Source: Siphonobacter sp048595215 (GTDB lineage Bacteria > Bacteroidota > Bacteroidia > Cytophagales > Spirosomataceae). From it: a stretch of DNA of 64,000 nucleotides. The stretch spans positions 39,707 to 103,706 of the forward strand of contig NZ_JBMDWJ010000195.1 in NCBI RefSeq assembly GCF_048595215.1, in the 5' to 3' direction. The notes under the pieces are model-generated. The model had not been told where the DNA came from, searched no databases, and saw only the letters and a list, made by a program, of their open reading frames with translations. Positions 50,689-59,822 of the stretch are shown here, piece by piece; within the stretch, counting starts at the first letter, position 1; the number at the start of each line of letters is the position of its first letter. The translations under genes and the position numbers were made by a program.

Positions 50689-51429
50689 ATGATTGTACCA
50701 CTGATTTTATTGCACGGATACGGCGAAGATCTCAAAGTTTGGGATTCGATCAAGGCGGCCTTCTGGCCCAATAAAAACGTCATTACCCCCACTTACGCTT
50801 CGCGTTCGGATCTGGGCAGTATTGATGAATATGCCGAAGCAGTATACCAGGAACTGACTGCTCAGGGCGTGGAAAGAGGAGTCATCATTGGACATTCGAT
50901 GGGAGGATATATTGCCCTGGCTTTGGCTGAAAAACACCCCGAATTTATCGCAGGTCTGGGGCTGTTCCATTCCACTGCGTACGCAGATACGGAAGAGAAA
51001 AAGGAAAATCGTCGGAAGAACATCGCCGCTATTGACGAAAAGGGGCCGGAGGCTTTTCTAAAAACGTTTGTCAAGAATATGTATTCGGACGAATACGCCG
51101 AGAGCCATCCGGGGCAACTGCAAGAACACGTGACGCACGTTTCTCAAATACCCCCGGCCGCTTTGAAAGCCGGTATGGAGGGCATGATGAATCGTCCCGA
51201 CCGGCGGCAGGTTCTCCAGCAGGCGAATTATCCGGTACTGTTCATTATAGGAATGAAGGACAAGGCCGTAAAGCCGGAAGAAGCCCTGGAACAAACCCAT
51301 CTGGCGAAAAATACGAGTCAATTAATCTTGGAAAAAGCCGGACATATGGGGATGGTAGAAGAGCCGGATGAATGTCTGGAAGCTATTCAAGCCTTTTGGC
51401 AGCGAATTGAGCGGGAAGATGCTTTATAA
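50689..51429 (+). CDS. Alpha/beta hydrolase
   Basis: 246 residues, no signal peptide. LILLHGYGED (6-15) supplies the oxyanion hole; the triad is Ser70 (GHSMGG), Asp191 (GMKDKAV) and His219 (AGHMGMVEEP). The cap region is helical (residues 100-175). The substrate is not predictable; many relatives are small esterases or lactonases. Single-gene unit with its own terminator. Confidence 0.88.
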   Translation: MIVPLILLHGYGEDLKVWDSIKAAFWPNKNVITPTYASRSDLGSIDEYAEAVYQELTAQGVERGVIIGHSMGGYIALALAEKHPEFIAGLGLFHSTAYADTEEKKENRRKNIAAIDEKGPEAFLKTFVKNMYSDEYAESHPGQLQEHVTHVSQIPPAALKAGMEGMMNRPDRRQVLQQANYPVLFIIGMKDKAVKPEEALEQTHLAKNTSQLILEKAGHMGMVEEPDECLEAIQAFWQRIEREDAL

Positions 51430-51432
51430 ACG

Positions 51433-51468
51433 AAAGCGGAAGATGGATCGTCCATCTTCCGCTTTTTT
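51433..51468. terminator. Terminator after the alpha/beta hydrolase gene
   Basis: AAGCGGAAGATGGA pairs with TCCATCTTCCGCTT around TCG, then T's. The phytase-like gene converges here. Confidence 0.9.
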
Positions 51469-51469
51469 A

Positions 51470-52435
51470 TTAATCGGGTATTAGCTTTAAAAAAATTAGC
51501 TGTGATTGTTGCCAGTGCTCAGGGGCTTTTTTCTGGTCGAACTTATTGAAGTTATTATCCGAAACCAGTACTAGCGTTCGAAATCCATTCATGATAGGCC
51601 CCCAACTCATGCCTTCAATGTTATCGAGGTGCACACCGCCCCAGTTGACGGAAACGGGATTCTTTTCCAAAATATTGGTTGTATTTTCCTGCCCCGGCAG
51701 TAGTTTGGGAATGTAAGCCGTAAAAAGATTGATCGCGTAGTTACTCTGATCGCGTTCGCCCGTCCAGCAACGTTCCAGAAATAGTAACTGACGGTCACGG
51801 GCCAGTAGTATCTCGGAAACACCGTTATCCGGAAATCCACAGGATACCGTGTCGATCGGATACAGGGCTCTAACTAACGTATCTCCACTAATTAAGCTGT
51901 AACCCGTCACCTGACAATACCGATCGCGGCAGGTTTGGGGCCACTCACTGACGCTCCACAGAACCTGATTCGAGTCTACCGCCATGGCTTCAAAGCCTTT
52001 GTTATCTCGGAAACCTTGGTAGGTACCTAATTGCGTAACCGTACTGTCTTGCATCAGCCGTAGAAACTGCCCGTGGGTACTACCGCTACCTAATTCTGTC
52101 GAAAGGAAAAAGGATGAATCCGTACGGCTGGCTCGAATGGATTCGGCACTGTAAACACTGTCGAGTTTCCAGCGTTTGTACGTTTGAGCATTGAAGAGCG
52201 AGTCAAACTCAAACAGGTAACTCTGACGCGTCGAGTCAGCCCCGTCGGTTACTAGGTACCATTTTCCGCGTTTAGGTACGTATTCAATGCCGGATAAACC
52301 CCCAAAATACGGGTCATTTTTCAGCGAGGCTGAATCACTGAGGTTATAGACTTTTAGTAATTCCAGCCGGAAGTGCTGGGCATCAGCCTGTCCGCTCAGG
52401 AAGAGAAATAGCGTTAGAAAAAATAGAATTTTCAT
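51470..52435 (-). CDS. Phytase-like esterase family secreted protein
   Basis: 321 residues from MKILFFLTLFLFLSGQADA, a signal peptide; the longer in-frame start adds 25 residues overlapping the ilvE terminator and is rejected. Propeller-type family features: FGGLSGIEYVPKRGKWYLVTDGA (about 43-65), GFEAMAVDSNQVLWSVSE (about 145) and the end motif DNIEGMSWGP..TLVLVSDNNF (about 275-300). The family is named for esterase-like activity of phytase but few members are tested. Confidence 0.8.
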   Translation of the reverse strand: MKILFFLTLFLFLSGQADAQHFRLELLKVYNLSDSASLKNDPYFGGLSGIEYVPKRGKWYLVTDGADSTRQSYLFEFDSLFNAQTYKRWKLDSVYSAESIRASRTDSSFFLSTELGSGSTHGQFLRLMQDSTVTQLGTYQGFRDNKGFEAMAVDSNQVLWSVSEWPQTCRDRYCQVTGYSLISGDTLVRALYPIDTVSCGFPDNGVSEILLARDRQLLFLERCWTGERDQSNYAINLFTAYIPKLLPGQENTTNILEKNPVSVNWGGVHLDNIEGMSWGPIMNGFRTLVLVSDNNFNKFDQKKAPEHWQQSQLIFLKLIPD

Positions 52436-52466
52436 GGTTGAAGATAAGTAGTTAATCGGATCATTA

Positions 52467-52501
52467 AAAAAGAAAGCCCACCACGCGGTGAGCTTTCTTT
52501 T
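52467..52501 (-). terminator. ilvE terminator
   Basis: AAAAGAAAGC...GGTG and GCTTTCTTTT pair across a short loop; the minus strand continues with T's. Confidence 0.8.
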
Positions 52502-52522
52502 CGTAAACATACAATATTAGTA

Positions 52523-53587
52523 TTAAAGGTGATACACCCAGTTGTGCGGATCGGCTACGCGACCGTACTTGATGTCATCCAGATACGTTTTTACGCGATT
52601 AGCAAAATTATCCGATTTGATTTCGGGTAAATCGTAGTCTTTTCCTTCGTAGCCAATGACCGAAATCGGCGATACGACCGCTGCCGTACCTGCACCGAAC
52701 GCTTCCGTCAGACGACCATTTTCCAGTGATTCAATCAATTCAGCGATGGATACTTTACGCTCTTCAACGGGCATTCCCCAGTCTTTAGCAATCTGTACAA
52801 TGGATTTCCGCGTAATGCCGTCCAGAATACTGTCGCTCACGGCGGGCGTAACCAGCGTACCATCAATCACGAACATGAAGTTCATGGTACCCGCTTCTTC
52901 TACGTACTTATGTTCGGTTGAATCCGTCCAGATCAATTGATCATAACCAGCTTCCTGAGCCAATTTGGCAGGATACAGTGAACCCGCGTAGTTTCCGGCA
53001 CACTTAGCGGCACCAGTACCCCCTGTCGCAGCCCGTACAAATTCCATTTCTACTTTCACTTTTACGGGTTTCGAGTAGTAAGCTCCTACCGGACAGTTGA
53101 AAATGATAAAACGGTACGTTTTAGAAGGAGATACGCCGATGTACTCGTCCGTAGCGAACATGAAAGGCCGGATATACAGCGAATAATTATCCCGCTGCGG
53201 TACCCATTGCGAATCCAGACGCAGTAATTCGGTCAGGCCGCTCATGAAAATGTCTTCCGGAATTTCGGCCATGCAGAGGCGGTGAGCCGACTTGTTCAGA
53301 CGGGCCGCATTCTGCTGCGGACGGAAGATGAGCACTTCACCTTCGGCGGACTTATAGGCTTTCATCCCTTCGAAAATTGCCTGTCCGTAATGCAGAGGCA
53401 TCAGAGCAGGTTTGAACAGCATGTCGCCGTAGGGAATAATCCGTAAATCCGTCCACTCTTTTCCGTCAAAGTCAGCTACGAACATGTGATCGGCGAAGGT
53501 GTGCCCAAAGGTCAACTGATCGAGGTTTAATTCTGCAATCCGGCTTTGAGCAGTTTTCTGAATGTCTATGGGCAGTGTGTCAATCAT
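52523..53587 (-). CDS. ilvE: Branched-chain amino acid aminotransferase
   Basis: 354 residues of fold-type IV PLP aminotransferases. Signatures: HYGQAIFEGMKAYK (66-79), YIRPFMFATDEYIGV (138-152), Lys195 in TGAAKCAGNYAGSL (cofactor lysine), EAGTMNFMFVI near 232 and SILDGITRKSI near 255. It interconverts leucine, isoleucine and valine with their keto acids. Length fits the group I bacterial/eukaryotic type. Confidence 0.95.
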   Translation of the reverse strand: MIDTLPIDIQKTAQSRIAELNLDQLTFGHTFADHMFVADFDGKEWTDLRIIPYGDMLFKPALMPLHYGQAIFEGMKAYKSAEGEVLIFRPQQNAARLNKSAHRLCMAEIPEDIFMSGLTELLRLDSQWVPQRDNYSLYIRPFMFATDEYIGVSPSKTYRFIIFNCPVGAYYSKPVKVKVEMEFVRAATGGTGAAKCAGNYAGSLYPAKLAQEAGYDQLIWTDSTEHKYVEEAGTMNFMFVIDGTLVTPAVSDSILDGITRKSIVQIAKDWGMPVEERKVSIAELIESLENGRLTEAFGAGTAAVVSPISVIGYEGKDYDLPEIKSDNFANRVKTYLDDIKYGRVADPHNWVYHL

Positions 53588-53648
53588 GGTGCCAGAGGGT
53601 TACAACGTAGTATGACTAAAAAGGTTAAGACGTATGCTTGTGCGAAAG

Positions 53649-54200
53649 TTAAGTTCGCGGGACCCAGGTTACTTCTTCCACTTGTAATTCCTGAGCCATG
53701 AGGCGGGAAAGTACAAAAAAATAGTCCGACAGCCGATTTAAATACTGAATGATAATTGGCTCAACGGGTGAAATCTCACTCAGAGCAACGACCAGACGTT
53801 CGGTCCGTCGACAAACCGTACGAGCCAGATGAGCAAACGATACGGAGGGATGACCGCCGGGCAATACAAACTGACGCAATAAAGGCAACTGGGCATCCAT
53901 TTCGTCCATTTGCTCTTCCAGTACGGTAACGTCCGAATCCCATAAATCGGGGAGGGGACGGCTGGTATGCCGTTCCGGATCATCAGCCAGGTGGGAACCA
54001 ATGGTGAAAAGTCGATCCTGAATTTCCTTCAGAATCGCTCGTCGGGAAGCATTGACCGCCTGATCCCGAACCATGCCCACGTAACTGTTCAGTTCGTCAA
54101 CGGTACCATACGCTTCAATGCGGGCATCTGCCTTGGAAAGGCGACGTCCACTGATGAGGGCGGTGGTGCCTTGATCTCCCGTTCTGGTGTAAATCTTCAT
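53649..54200 (-). CDS. ATP:cob(I)alamin adenosyltransferase, PduO type
   Basis: 183 residues from MKIYTRTGDQGTTAL; the 19 additional upstream codons are unlikely since the promoter lies within them. The N-terminal TRTGDQGTTAL binds ATP; SKADARIEAYGTVDELNS (about 22-39), FVLPGGHPSVSFAHLARTVCRRTER (about 113-137) and YLNRLSDYFFVLSR (about 155-168) are the family signatures. It transfers the adenosyl group to cobalamin to make coenzyme B12. No B12-dependent enzyme lies next to it. Confidence 0.95.
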   Translation of the reverse strand: MKIYTRTGDQGTTALISGRRLSKADARIEAYGTVDELNSYVGMVRDQAVNASRRAILKEIQDRLFTIGSHLADDPERHTSRPLPDLWDSDVTVLEEQMDEMDAQLPLLRQFVLPGGHPSVSFAHLARTVCRRTERLVVALSEISPVEPIIIQYLNRLSDYFFVLSRLMAQELQVEEVTWVPRT

Positions 54201-54229
54201 GCCTGTCCTGTACCCGGAATGTCTTTCTG

Positions 54230-54257
54230 CAAAGCTACAGGTTTTCAGGAAAGCCAA
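54230..54257 (-). promoter_or_regulatory. Promoter of the cobalamin adenosyltransferase gene
   Basis: Minus strand TAGCTTTG (54237-54230) matches TAnnTTTG with a TTG at 54257-54255, 17 bp upstream. Confidence 0.55.
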
Positions 54258-54400
54258 GACTTCGGATTGTAAAAATTAATTGTCTTGACAACTATTATTG
54301 AATTTCCAACATTTTCTGATCTACAAGTGCTTTGGCAAAGCCCCAGGGGCTTTTGAAAGGTTTTTCGAAGGGAAAGCCTGTCTCAACGGCGAGTTCGTCG

Positions 54401-54408
54401 TAACTTTG
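54401..54408 (+). promoter_or_regulatory. -7 box upstream of the membrane-protein/queA pair
   Basis: TAACTTTG matches TAnnTTTG, about 60 bp before the ATG; no matching -33 element. Confidence 0.4.
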
Positions 54409-54469
54409 CGGCCCGAAACCAGCATTGACCTAACGAGCAGTCGATAAGCTGGGGACGACCATTCATCAA

Positions 54470-54988
54470 ATGACTATTCCATTTCTGACTTCTCAAGTTG
54501 CGAGATACGTATCCATTCTAGGATTTATAGTGGCTTTATTTTTAGGGTACCAGCAACTTCCACCAGAGGTGCCCGTTGCGTTAACGCCTTCGAGTGAAAC
54601 GGCTGCCACGTATCCGAAAGATGCCATTTTTTATGTGACTGCCGGAGCCATGTTACTCTCTAACGTGCTGTTTTTGTGGATGGGACGCCTGTTTCCACAA
54701 CTGCCCGATGGCTTCATTAAGTTACCGGGAGCCATCAAGTGGATGTTCTACCGCAAACAGCTCAACTCCATCATAAGAGAGTGGATGAACTTTGGTACAG
54801 CCGTAGTAAACGTCTTGCTAGGAGCTTCCATTTACATTCTGGCGATGATTAACCCGGCGGAAGCCATAACGGAAACGCCTACGCTCATGCAGTTTGACTG
54901 GGTACTGGGAGCCGCCACGTTTTTACTAGTCCTATGGGCGGTATACATTCCGTTGCGACTGTTGCTGACAAGTCCCATTAAAGACTAA
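54470..54988 (+). CDS. Small membrane protein, unknown function
   Basis: 172 residues with four hydrophobic helices: VARYVSILGFIVALFLGY, IFYVTAGAMLLSNVLFLWMG, FGTAVVNVLLGASIYILAMI and WVLGAATFLLVLWAVYIPLRLLL. I do not recognise a family. It ends 3 bp before queA, so the two are co-transcribed. Confidence 0.7.
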   Translation: MTIPFLTSQVARYVSILGFIVALFLGYQQLPPEVPVALTPSSETAATYPKDAIFYVTAGAMLLSNVLFLWMGRLFPQLPDGFIKLPGAIKWMFYRKQLNSIIREWMNFGTAVVNVLLGASIYILAMINPAEAITETPTLMQFDWVLGAATFLLVLWAVYIPLRLLLTSPIKD

Positions 54989-54991
54989 GCA

Positions 54992-56200
54992 ATGATGCAG
55001 CATCTTCCCATTGCCGATTTTACGTACGAACTCCCAGACGAACAGATTGCCCGTTTTCCCCTGCCCGTACGGGACGAATCCCGCTTGTTGGTCTATCGAA
55101 AGGGAACTATTGAGCACCGGCAATTCCGTAGTCTGACTGAAGAATTAGCTAGTGATACATTACTGGTCTTCAATAATACACGCGTCATCCCGGCTCGATT
55201 ACATTTTCAGCGTCAGACGGGTGCTCTAATCGAGTTATTTCTGCTTCATCCCGTAGAACCAAGTCCGGTAATTCCCGTGGTTATGGAAGAAACGCAGTCT
55301 TGCGTATGGGAGTGCATGATTGGAAATCGGAAGCGTTGGAAAGCGGGTGAAAGCTTACGGAAAGAAGTAGAAATCGACGGGAAAGCCGTTATACTGACGG
55401 CTGAGCTAACGGACACCGAACAGTCATTGGTACGCCTGAGCTGGTCACAGTCGGTACGGTTTGTGGACGTCGTACAGGCGATTGGAAAAATTCCATTACC
55501 GCCGTACTTAAAGCGGGAAGCTGAGACTTCCGATGAACAGACGTATCAGACCGTTTATTCCGAAAAAGAAGGGGCGGTAGCTGCTCCGACGGCGGGTTTA
55601 CACTTCACCGACCGGGTCTTCGCGGAACTAGAGGCGAAAGGCGTCCGGCGGGAGTTTCTTACGCTGCACGTAGGAGCCGGTACTTTTCAGCCCGTAAAAA
55701 CGGAAAATGCCCTCGAACATAAAATGCACGGGGAGCAATTAGTGATCACGCGGCGTAATCTGGAACACCTGCAAGCGGCAAACCGAATCATTCCGGTAGG
55801 TACTACTTCCATGCGGTCGCTGGAATCTATGTATTGGCTGGGCGTGCAATTGATTCACAAGGAATACGTTTCGCTGGAGCAGGGTTTCCGAATTCCGCAA
55901 TTCGTGCATCAGCAGTACACCGAACTCCCTACGTTGCACGAGTCGCTAGCGGCCATTTTACAAAAGATGGCAGCAGAACAGCGGCAGGAAATTGTAGGGG
56001 AAACGGAGATTATGATTTTTCCGGGTTATACATTTCGGGTGTGTCAGGGCTTGATTACAAACTTTCATCAACCCGGCTCTACTTTATTGTTACTGATTGC
56101 CGCTTTGGTAGGCGATGACTGGAAACGAATTTATAATGAAGCCTTGGCTCAGCAGTATCGATTTCTGAGTTATGGAGATTCTTCCGTACTACTACCTTAA
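54992..56200 (+). CDS. queA: S-adenosylmethionine:tRNA ribosyltransferase-isomerase
   Basis: 402 residues. Signatures: FTYELPDEQIARFPLPVRDESRLLV near the N-terminus, VFNNTRVIPARL near 60, AAPTAGLHFTDRV near 200, FLTLHVGAGTFQPVK near 222, ITNFHQPGSTLLLLIAALVG near 355, and YRFLSYGDSSVLL at the end. It makes epoxyqueuosine on tRNA from SAM. Tandem ATG codons at 54992 and 54995. Confidence 0.94.
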   Translation: MMQHLPIADFTYELPDEQIARFPLPVRDESRLLVYRKGTIEHRQFRSLTEELASDTLLVFNNTRVIPARLHFQRQTGALIELFLLHPVEPSPVIPVVMEETQSCVWECMIGNRKRWKAGESLRKEVEIDGKAVILTAELTDTEQSLVRLSWSQSVRFVDVVQAIGKIPLPPYLKREAETSDEQTYQTVYSEKEGAVAAPTAGLHFTDRVFAELEAKGVRREFLTLHVGAGTFQPVKTENALEHKMHGEQLVITRRNLEHLQAANRIIPVGTTSMRSLESMYWLGVQLIHKEYVSLEQGFRIPQFVHQQYTELPTLHESLAAILQKMAAEQRQEIVGETEIMIFPGYTFRVCQGLITNFHQPGSTLLLLIAALVGDDWKRIYNEALAQQYRFLSYGDSSVLLP

Positions 56201-56243
56201 TTATTACTACCTTAATTCAGTTTCCGCCAAAATTAAGCGTGTG

Positions 56244-57236
56244 ATGCAAAAAGTAGATATTGCTATTAGCTACTACGGAAAGCCTTACCAGACGATGGTA
56301 ACGCTATTTAGTTTACTGGAGCATAGCCGGGACTACGTAGATAAAATTTACTTAAGCATTGAAAAAAAACAGCCTTACAGGGATGCCTGGGAGGGGGTGT
56401 GCAAGATCAAGGAAATTTTTGAAAAACGGGGATTGATTATTGTTCATCCGGAACGCTTTGTTCCCTGGATGTCGGATGTTAACCCTAACGGACTTGACGA
56501 AACAACTCGATTAAGCCTTCGCTATCAGTATGCATTGGAAAAAACGGATAAGCCGTATTTGTTAATCTGTCATAACGATATGCTGTACCGTCGGGACCTG
56601 ATTGGCCCCATGTTACAGCGATTTGCAGAAGCCTCGGCTAATTTGGTAGGAGTGGGACGAATCGGACAATGCTGGAATTGTTCTGCGTTTTTCGCTAAAA
56701 AATGTAACCCCGAAACATTCGAGCAATACAAGCCCACGCAGGAAGAGTTGCTCAGGCAGATGGATGAATATCCAACGCCACGGGAACAGAGGGATCGTAA
56801 GTTAGTACAGGAAGGCTTTATACACCCTTTACCCGAATGCCGTCTTAATGAATACGCGTGTTTAATAGATGTTGACTTATATCGGCAATCAACCATTCCG
56901 AATGGGCCAGTGCCATATTTCGGAGGCGTGTGGGACGGTAGCGATACGGCAGCGGCCTGGTTCCGGTATTCGTATTTACACGGGCTGAAAATTCAGAATT
57001 TCTATTACGAAGAGTACGCTGATCACGCTCCATTTAGTGCCGTTAGTAATGGCAACGATGCTGACAACAATCGGTTCATTTATGAAGACATTGAGCGGCA
57101 GGCTCGTGAGTATATGATTAAACATTACCATCCAGACGAGTATTCTACTGCAACCAAGTTACAGATTGCTAAAATGGTAGCTGAGAAAAAGATAGACAAG
57201 TGGTACAGCAAACTAAGAAATCGCTTAAAGAGGTAG
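56244..57236 (+). CDS. Glycosyltransferase-like protein
   Basis: 330 residues from MQKVDIAISYYGKPYQTMVTLFSLL, the typical start of a GT-A (GT2-type) fold; the earlier in-frame ATG at 56172 would overlap the end of queA. LLICHNDMLYRRDLIG (107-121) contains a DxD-like HND site for the sugar nucleotide and metal. CWNCSAFFAKKC and FGGVWDGSDTAAAWFRYSY follow. The donor and acceptor are unknown; the protein may be a surface-sugar transferase. It is A/T-richer than queA and tyrS. Confidence 0.65.
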   Translation: MQKVDIAISYYGKPYQTMVTLFSLLEHSRDYVDKIYLSIEKKQPYRDAWEGVCKIKEIFEKRGLIIVHPERFVPWMSDVNPNGLDETTRLSLRYQYALEKTDKPYLLICHNDMLYRRDLIGPMLQRFAEASANLVGVGRIGQCWNCSAFFAKKCNPETFEQYKPTQEELLRQMDEYPTPREQRDRKLVQEGFIHPLPECRLNEYACLIDVDLYRQSTIPNGPVPYFGGVWDGSDTAAAWFRYSYLHGLKIQNFYYEEYADHAPFSAVSNGNDADNNRFIYEDIERQAREYMIKHYHPDEYSTATKLQIAKMVAEKKIDKWYSKLRNRLKR

Positions 57237-57278
57237 CTCTATAAGCATATTTACACATCATATTGGGTGAATACTAAC

Positions 57279-58574
57279 ATGAAAATTGATTTTATTGAAG
57301 AACTCCGCTGGCGGGGTATGTTGCAGGACATGATGCCGGGTACGGAAGAGCAGCTCCAGAAGGAAATGACGTCGGCGTACATTGGCTTTGATCCGACGGC
57401 TTCTTCCCTGCACATTGGCAACCTAGCCACGATTATGTTGCTGGTACATTTGCAGCGGGCGGGCCATAAACCGTTTGCTCTGGTGGGCGGAGCTACGGGG
57501 ATGATTGGCGATCCTTCTTTTAAGGCTGCTGAACGTAGTTTTTTATCAGAAGAAACACTGCGGTTTAATCAGGAGGGCATTCGGAAACAATTGGAAAAAT
57601 TCCTGGATTTTAACTCCGGTGAAAACTCAGCTGAGATCGTCAATAACTACGACTGGTTCAAAGACTTTTCGTTTCTCGGATTCTTACGGGAAGCGGGTAA
57701 GTTTCTGAGTGTCAATTATATGATGTCGAAAGATTCGGTAAAGAAACGTCTGGAAACGGGTATTTCCTTTACGGAGTTTTCGTATCAGTTGTTACAGGGT
57801 TACGACTTTTACCATTTGTATAAAACCCAGGGGGTAAAACTCCAGATGGGTGGTTCCGATCAGTGGGGAAACATCACGACGGGAACGGAAATCATTCGTC
57901 GTAAAGAAGGAGGCAACGAAGAGGAAACCGAACGCCGGGCCTTCGCCCTAACTACACCACTGGTAACCAAGGCCGACGGTACCAAATTCGGTAAGTCAGA
58001 AAGCGGAAACGTATGGCTGGACGCGGATAAAACCAGTCCCTTCCAATTTTATCAGTTCTGGCTCAATGCCGCTGATGCCGATTGCCCACGCCTGATTCGG
58101 GTATTTACCTTACTTTCCAAAGAGGAAATTGAAGAGCTCGAACGCCAACATGCTGAGGCTCCGCACTTGCGGATCCTGCAAAAAGCGATTGCTCAGGACG
58201 TAACAACGCGGGTACATTCCGCTGAAGCCTACGAAACGGCTGTGCGGGCGAGTGAAGTACTGTACGGCAAAGGAACCCTGGAAACGCTTCAATCGCTCGA
58301 TGAAACGACCTTCGTGCAGATTTTCGACGGTGTGCCTACCACTGAAATTTCACTGGCTGAATACGAAGCAGCTCCCAACGTGACGGACTTATTGGCGACG
58401 GCTCAGGTATACCCATCAAAAGGAGAAATTCGCCGGGCCATTCAGGGAAATGCGGTATCGGTAAATAAAACCAAAGTAAGCGATCCCAACCAGCCTGCTG
58501 ATTTCCAATTGTTACAGGGTAAATATTTACTGGTAGCGAAAGGAAAGAAAAATCATCTGGTGAAGGTGGTCTAA
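57279..58574 (+). CDS. tyrS: Tyrosyl-tRNA synthetase
   Basis: 431 residues from MKIDFIEELRWRGML; a GTG four codons upstream is less likely. HIGN (45-48) is the HIGH motif and KFGKS, in KADGTKFGKSESGNVW, the KMSKS loop. QLLQGYDFYHLYKTQGVKLQMGGSDQWGNI binds tyrosine. The C-terminal S4 RNA-binding domain (SKGEIRRAIQGNAVSVN...) is complete. Confidence 0.97.
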   Translation: MKIDFIEELRWRGMLQDMMPGTEEQLQKEMTSAYIGFDPTASSLHIGNLATIMLLVHLQRAGHKPFALVGGATGMIGDPSFKAAERSFLSEETLRFNQEGIRKQLEKFLDFNSGENSAEIVNNYDWFKDFSFLGFLREAGKFLSVNYMMSKDSVKKRLETGISFTEFSYQLLQGYDFYHLYKTQGVKLQMGGSDQWGNITTGTEIIRRKEGGNEEETERRAFALTTPLVTKADGTKFGKSESGNVWLDADKTSPFQFYQFWLNAADADCPRLIRVFTLLSKEEIEELERQHAEAPHLRILQKAIAQDVTTRVHSAEAYETAVRASEVLYGKGTLETLQSLDETTFVQIFDGVPTTEISLAEYEAAPNVTDLLATAQVYPSKGEIRRAIQGNAVSVNKTKVSDPNQPADFQLLQGKYLLVAKGKKNHLVKVV

Positions 58575-58589
58575 GGGGTTTAGAGCGGC

Positions 58590-58900
58590 CGCCGCTGCGG
58601 TTTAGAGTTTTTGGGTAAAACCGGTAAAGATAGCGGGGCGGGTTGTTGGTAGGATTAGCTACGGACAACCCGCCCCGCATTTTGTACGGGGTTAATGACA
58701 TTGAACCCATGGATTATTTGTTGAAACAGAAAATTAATGGATTAAAATCATCGCAGTAGCCCCGCATTTCATACGGGGCTATATACATGGAACCCCTTCG
58801 GGGTTGGTAGGCTCTAACCTCAAAGGGGTTCCATGTACATAACCATGGGTACCACCTATGGGGTATAGCCCAGGCTACAGGCTGAACTATATAATGAGTA
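58590..58900. repeat. Multi-hairpin intergenic repeat element
   Basis: GCGGGGCGGGTTGT (58633-58646) and its perfect complement (58666-58679) form a 14-bp stem; AGCCCCG/CGGGGCT (58758-58780) and a long pairing of ACATGGAACCCCTT with its complement (58786-58835 area) follow. GCAT..ACGGGG..TGACATTGAACCC occurs at 58678-58709 and GCATTTCATACGGGG..AACCCCTTCGGGGTT at 58763-58806, both related to 39172-39214. This explains most of the 393-bp gap between tyrS and dapF. Confidence 0.75.
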
Positions 58901-58946
58901 GAAAAAGAGAAAGTTGACTTGTTGAAAAGAAAAATAATTTGTAAAA

Positions 58947-58970
58947 CTATCAACTATCAACTATCAACTA
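58947..58970. repeat. CTATCAA heptamer tandem repeat ending in the dapF stop
   Basis: CTATCAA is repeated three times plus CTA; the last CTA is the complement of the dapF TAG stop. A low-complexity tract prone to slippage. Confidence 0.8.
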
Positions 58971-59747
58971 AACTTCCACCGTACCTTCAAAAACCCGTTC
59001 AGCGGGGCCAATGAGGTAAATATTTTCAAAAGCATCCGCACTGGTTTGTTCGAAGCTCACTTCCAGATTACCACCCAGTACTTTAATCTTAATGGGACTT
59101 TCCATACCCAGCTTCACATGAGCCGTCAGAGCACAGGCCGTTACTCCCGTTCCGCAGGAATACGTTTCGTCTTCCACACCCCGTTCGTAGGTGCGAACAA
59201 ATAGCTGTTGATTGCCCTGCTGTTCCACAAAGTTGACATTCGTACCACCCCGTTTTACCCACTCGTCTGAGTACCGGATGGCATAGCCTTCCTGATACAC
59301 CTTAAAGTCCTGCAAATCGTCCTTGAAAGCCACCACATGGGGCGAACCCGTATTCATGTAGGCATAATCCGGATGTTCTTCCAGCCCTTTGACATTACTC
59401 ATTTTTAGCGAAATTCGCTCGCTCGTTACGGATGCTTCGTGTTCTCCATCCACGGCAATAAACCGCGTCTGATCGCCAATAACACCCAGGTCATGGGCAA
59501 AGCGTACTGTAGCTCGTCCGCCGTTGCCGCACATGGACCCTTCGCCGCCGTCGGCATTGAAGTATTTCATGCGGAAATCGTAGGCTTCGTCGTTTTGTAA
59601 CAGAATCAGCCCGTCCGCTCCAATGCCAAAACGTCGATGGCATAAATGAGCTATCCGCTCTTTATCAATAGGAAAGGTACCCGCCCGATCATCAATCATG
59701 ATGAAATCGTTGCCCGTACCCTGGTATTTGTAAAATAGAATATTCAT
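58968..59747 (-). CDS. dapF: Diaminopimelate epimerase
   Basis: 259 residues with both active-site cysteines: Cys73 in GEGSMCGNGGRA and Cys198 in TYSCGTGVTAC. FYKYQGTGNDFIMID starts the protein and MNTGSPHVVAF is near residue 131. It interconverts LL- and meso-diaminopimelate for lysine and peptidoglycan. It follows the FAH gene terminator, so has its own promoter within 59748-59822 or upstream, not identified. Confidence 0.96.
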   Translation of the reverse strand: MNILFYKYQGTGNDFIMIDDRAGTFPIDKERIAHLCHRRFGIGADGLILLQNDEAYDFRMKYFNADGGEGSMCGNGGRATVRFAHDLGVIGDQTRFIAVDGEHEASVTSERISLKMSNVKGLEEHPDYAYMNTGSPHVVAFKDDLQDFKVYQEGYAIRYSDEWVKRGGTNVNFVEQQGNQQLFVRTYERGVEDETYSCGTGVTACALTAHVKLGMESPIKIKVLGGNLEVSFEQTSADAFENIYLIGPAERVFEGTVEV

Positions 59748-59756
59748 CGTGAATCG

Positions 59757-59793
59757 ACTAAAAAGAAGGACGTGTTCACTGGGAACACGTCCT
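59757..59793 (-). terminator. FAH-gene terminator
   Basis: GGACGTGTTC and GAACACGTCC pair around ACTGG; on the minus strand TTCTTTT follows. Confidence 0.8.
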
Positions 59794-59822
59794 GATCAAA
59801 ATTGATTCTTTAAGATCGTCAA

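Noticed and set aside
58947..58970. CRISPR-like repeat
   Set aside because: Units are only 7 bp, contiguous and without spacers; it is a simple tandem repeat.
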